DNA from: Gammaproteobacteria bacterium
GTDB taxonomy: Bacteria; Pseudomonadota; Gammaproteobacteria; Steroidobacterales; Steroidobacteraceae
Direction of reading: 5' to 3'
DNA length: 6,422 nt
Assembly: GCA_027451085.1 (NCBI GenBank)
Contig: DAIDKA010000288.1
Coordinates: 1-6,422 of the forward strand
The position numbers and the translations under genes are program-made. Numbering within the stretch: position 1 is the stretch's first letter; each line of letters starts with the position of its first letter. Below the pieces are notes generated by a model. The model did no database searches. It was not told the DNA's origin and was given only the letters and a program-made list of their open reading frames with translations. Positions 5,887-6,422 of this stretch are shown piece by piece.

Positions 5887-6422
5887 GTGAGCAGCGTAAC
5901 CAGCTTTCGCCGCGTCCTGCCCTGGATCGTCGTGGCAGCATGGTTCACCAGCTGCGCCTGTATGTTCTGGTACTTTGAACTGCGCCTGCAGCGCCCGTTC
6001 GAAACCGCGCACACCATGCTGTTTGACAGCGCCACGCGCAGGACTGCGGCGGAGGGCTGGTTCCGATCGCAGATTCTGCCACGCACCATGCTGCCGGCGG
6101 CGACGGTCGCAACCGTGGTGCATGTCTACCGCTCCGGCTGTCCGTGCAACCGCTTCACGGACCCGCACCTGGCGCGCATCGCCGCGCGCTATCAGGTGCG
6201 CCACGTCGAATTCGTCGCGATCGAAGCTCAAGGCGCGGTCCAGCCGTCCGCACCCTCCAGGCTGCGGCGGCTGGCGTTGCCACCGGCCGCCATCCTGGCG
6301 TGGCTCGATGCGACGCCGGCGGCGCTCGTGTTTGATGGTGGCGGACACCTCGTCTACTACGGTCCTTACAGCGATGGCGCCCGTTGTGGCGAAGGCGTCG
6401 GACTGGTCGAGCAGGTGCTCGA
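5887..6422 (+). CDS. Membrane-anchored thioredoxin-like protein with CPC motif, DUF6436-like (3' end cut by window edge)
   Basis: The visible 178 codons start at GTG. Residues 8-9 are RR, followed by a hydrophobic stretch at about 10-30 (VLPWIVVAAWFTSCACMFWY), which reads as a single N-terminal anchor that would place the rest outside the cytoplasm. A soluble domain follows with thioredoxin-fold features: a beta strand VATVVHVY leading into GCPCNRF (C85, C87), a helix starting near H94, and later a candidate cis-proline strand TPAALVFD (P144). It ends with the hairpin GHLVYYGPYSDG and a further cysteine, C167. A CPC motif with a downstream GPYSDG is what I recall from DUF6436 proteins of gammaproteobacteria; no function is established for them. 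A thiol redox or metal-binding role is inference. C23 sits in FTSC, close to but not a good lipobox. The gene is divergent from the AI-2E gene. Confidence is high that it is a real gene and moderate for the family name. Confidence 0.75.
   Translation, partial: MSSVTSFRRVLPWIVVAAWFTSCACMFWYFELRLQRPFETAHTMLFDSATRRTAAEGWFRSQILPRTMLPAATVATVVHVYRSGCPCNRFTDPHLARIAARYQVRHVEFVAIEAQGAVQPSAPSRLRRLALPPAAILAWLDATPAALVFDGGGHLVYYGPYSDGARCGEGVGLVEQVL

Noticed and set aside
5688..6089. N-terminal extension of the AI-2E gene up to an ATG at 6089
   Set aside because: It would overlap the divergent CPC gene by about 200 bases, has no family similarity, and the TTG with AAGGAG gives the expected length.

Overview
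The window is compact, GC-rich proteobacterial chromosome. Codon third positions are dominated by G and C, and the proteins resemble E. coli UvrD, TrkA and TrkH as I remember them, so a gammaproteobacterium is the best guess. The genus cannot be read from the sequence. I see no mobile element, CRISPR array, rRNA or tRNA.

Layout. Four genes lie on the minus strand. Reading leftward from about 5.69 kb they are an AI-2E/PerM-family membrane protein (5687-4623), the DNA helicase uvrD (4535-2370), the potassium-uptake regulator trkA (2349-976) and the potassium-translocating subunit trkH (968 to the left edge, 3' part missing). uvrD, trkA and trkH are separated by only 20 and 7 bases and look like one operon. 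The AI-2E gene is 87 bases upstream of uvrD; that gap holds two small hairpins and an AT-rich patch that may be a promoter. On the plus strand, a fifth gene (5887 to the right edge, 3' part missing) runs divergently from the AI-2E gene. It encodes a membrane-anchored thioredoxin-fold protein with a CPC motif that resembles the DUF6436 family.

Functions. TrkA and TrkH form the Trk potassium system: TrkH is the membrane pore and TrkA the cytoplasmic nucleotide-binding gating ring. UvrD is the helicase of nucleotide excision repair and mismatch repair. Any link between UvrD and potassium uptake is by gene order only. The AI-2E-family protein and the CPC protein share a 199-base divergent intergenic region, with no demonstrated functional link.

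Start codons needed judgement at three genes. The AI-2E gene most likely starts at TTG behind a strong AAGGAG. The CPC-protein gene most likely starts at GTG. uvrD most likely starts at the second of two in-frame ATGs. Many long open frames antisense to these genes are codon-bias shadows and are not annotated. Nothing in the window clearly amounts to an undescribed system; the least-characterised item is the CPC protein.
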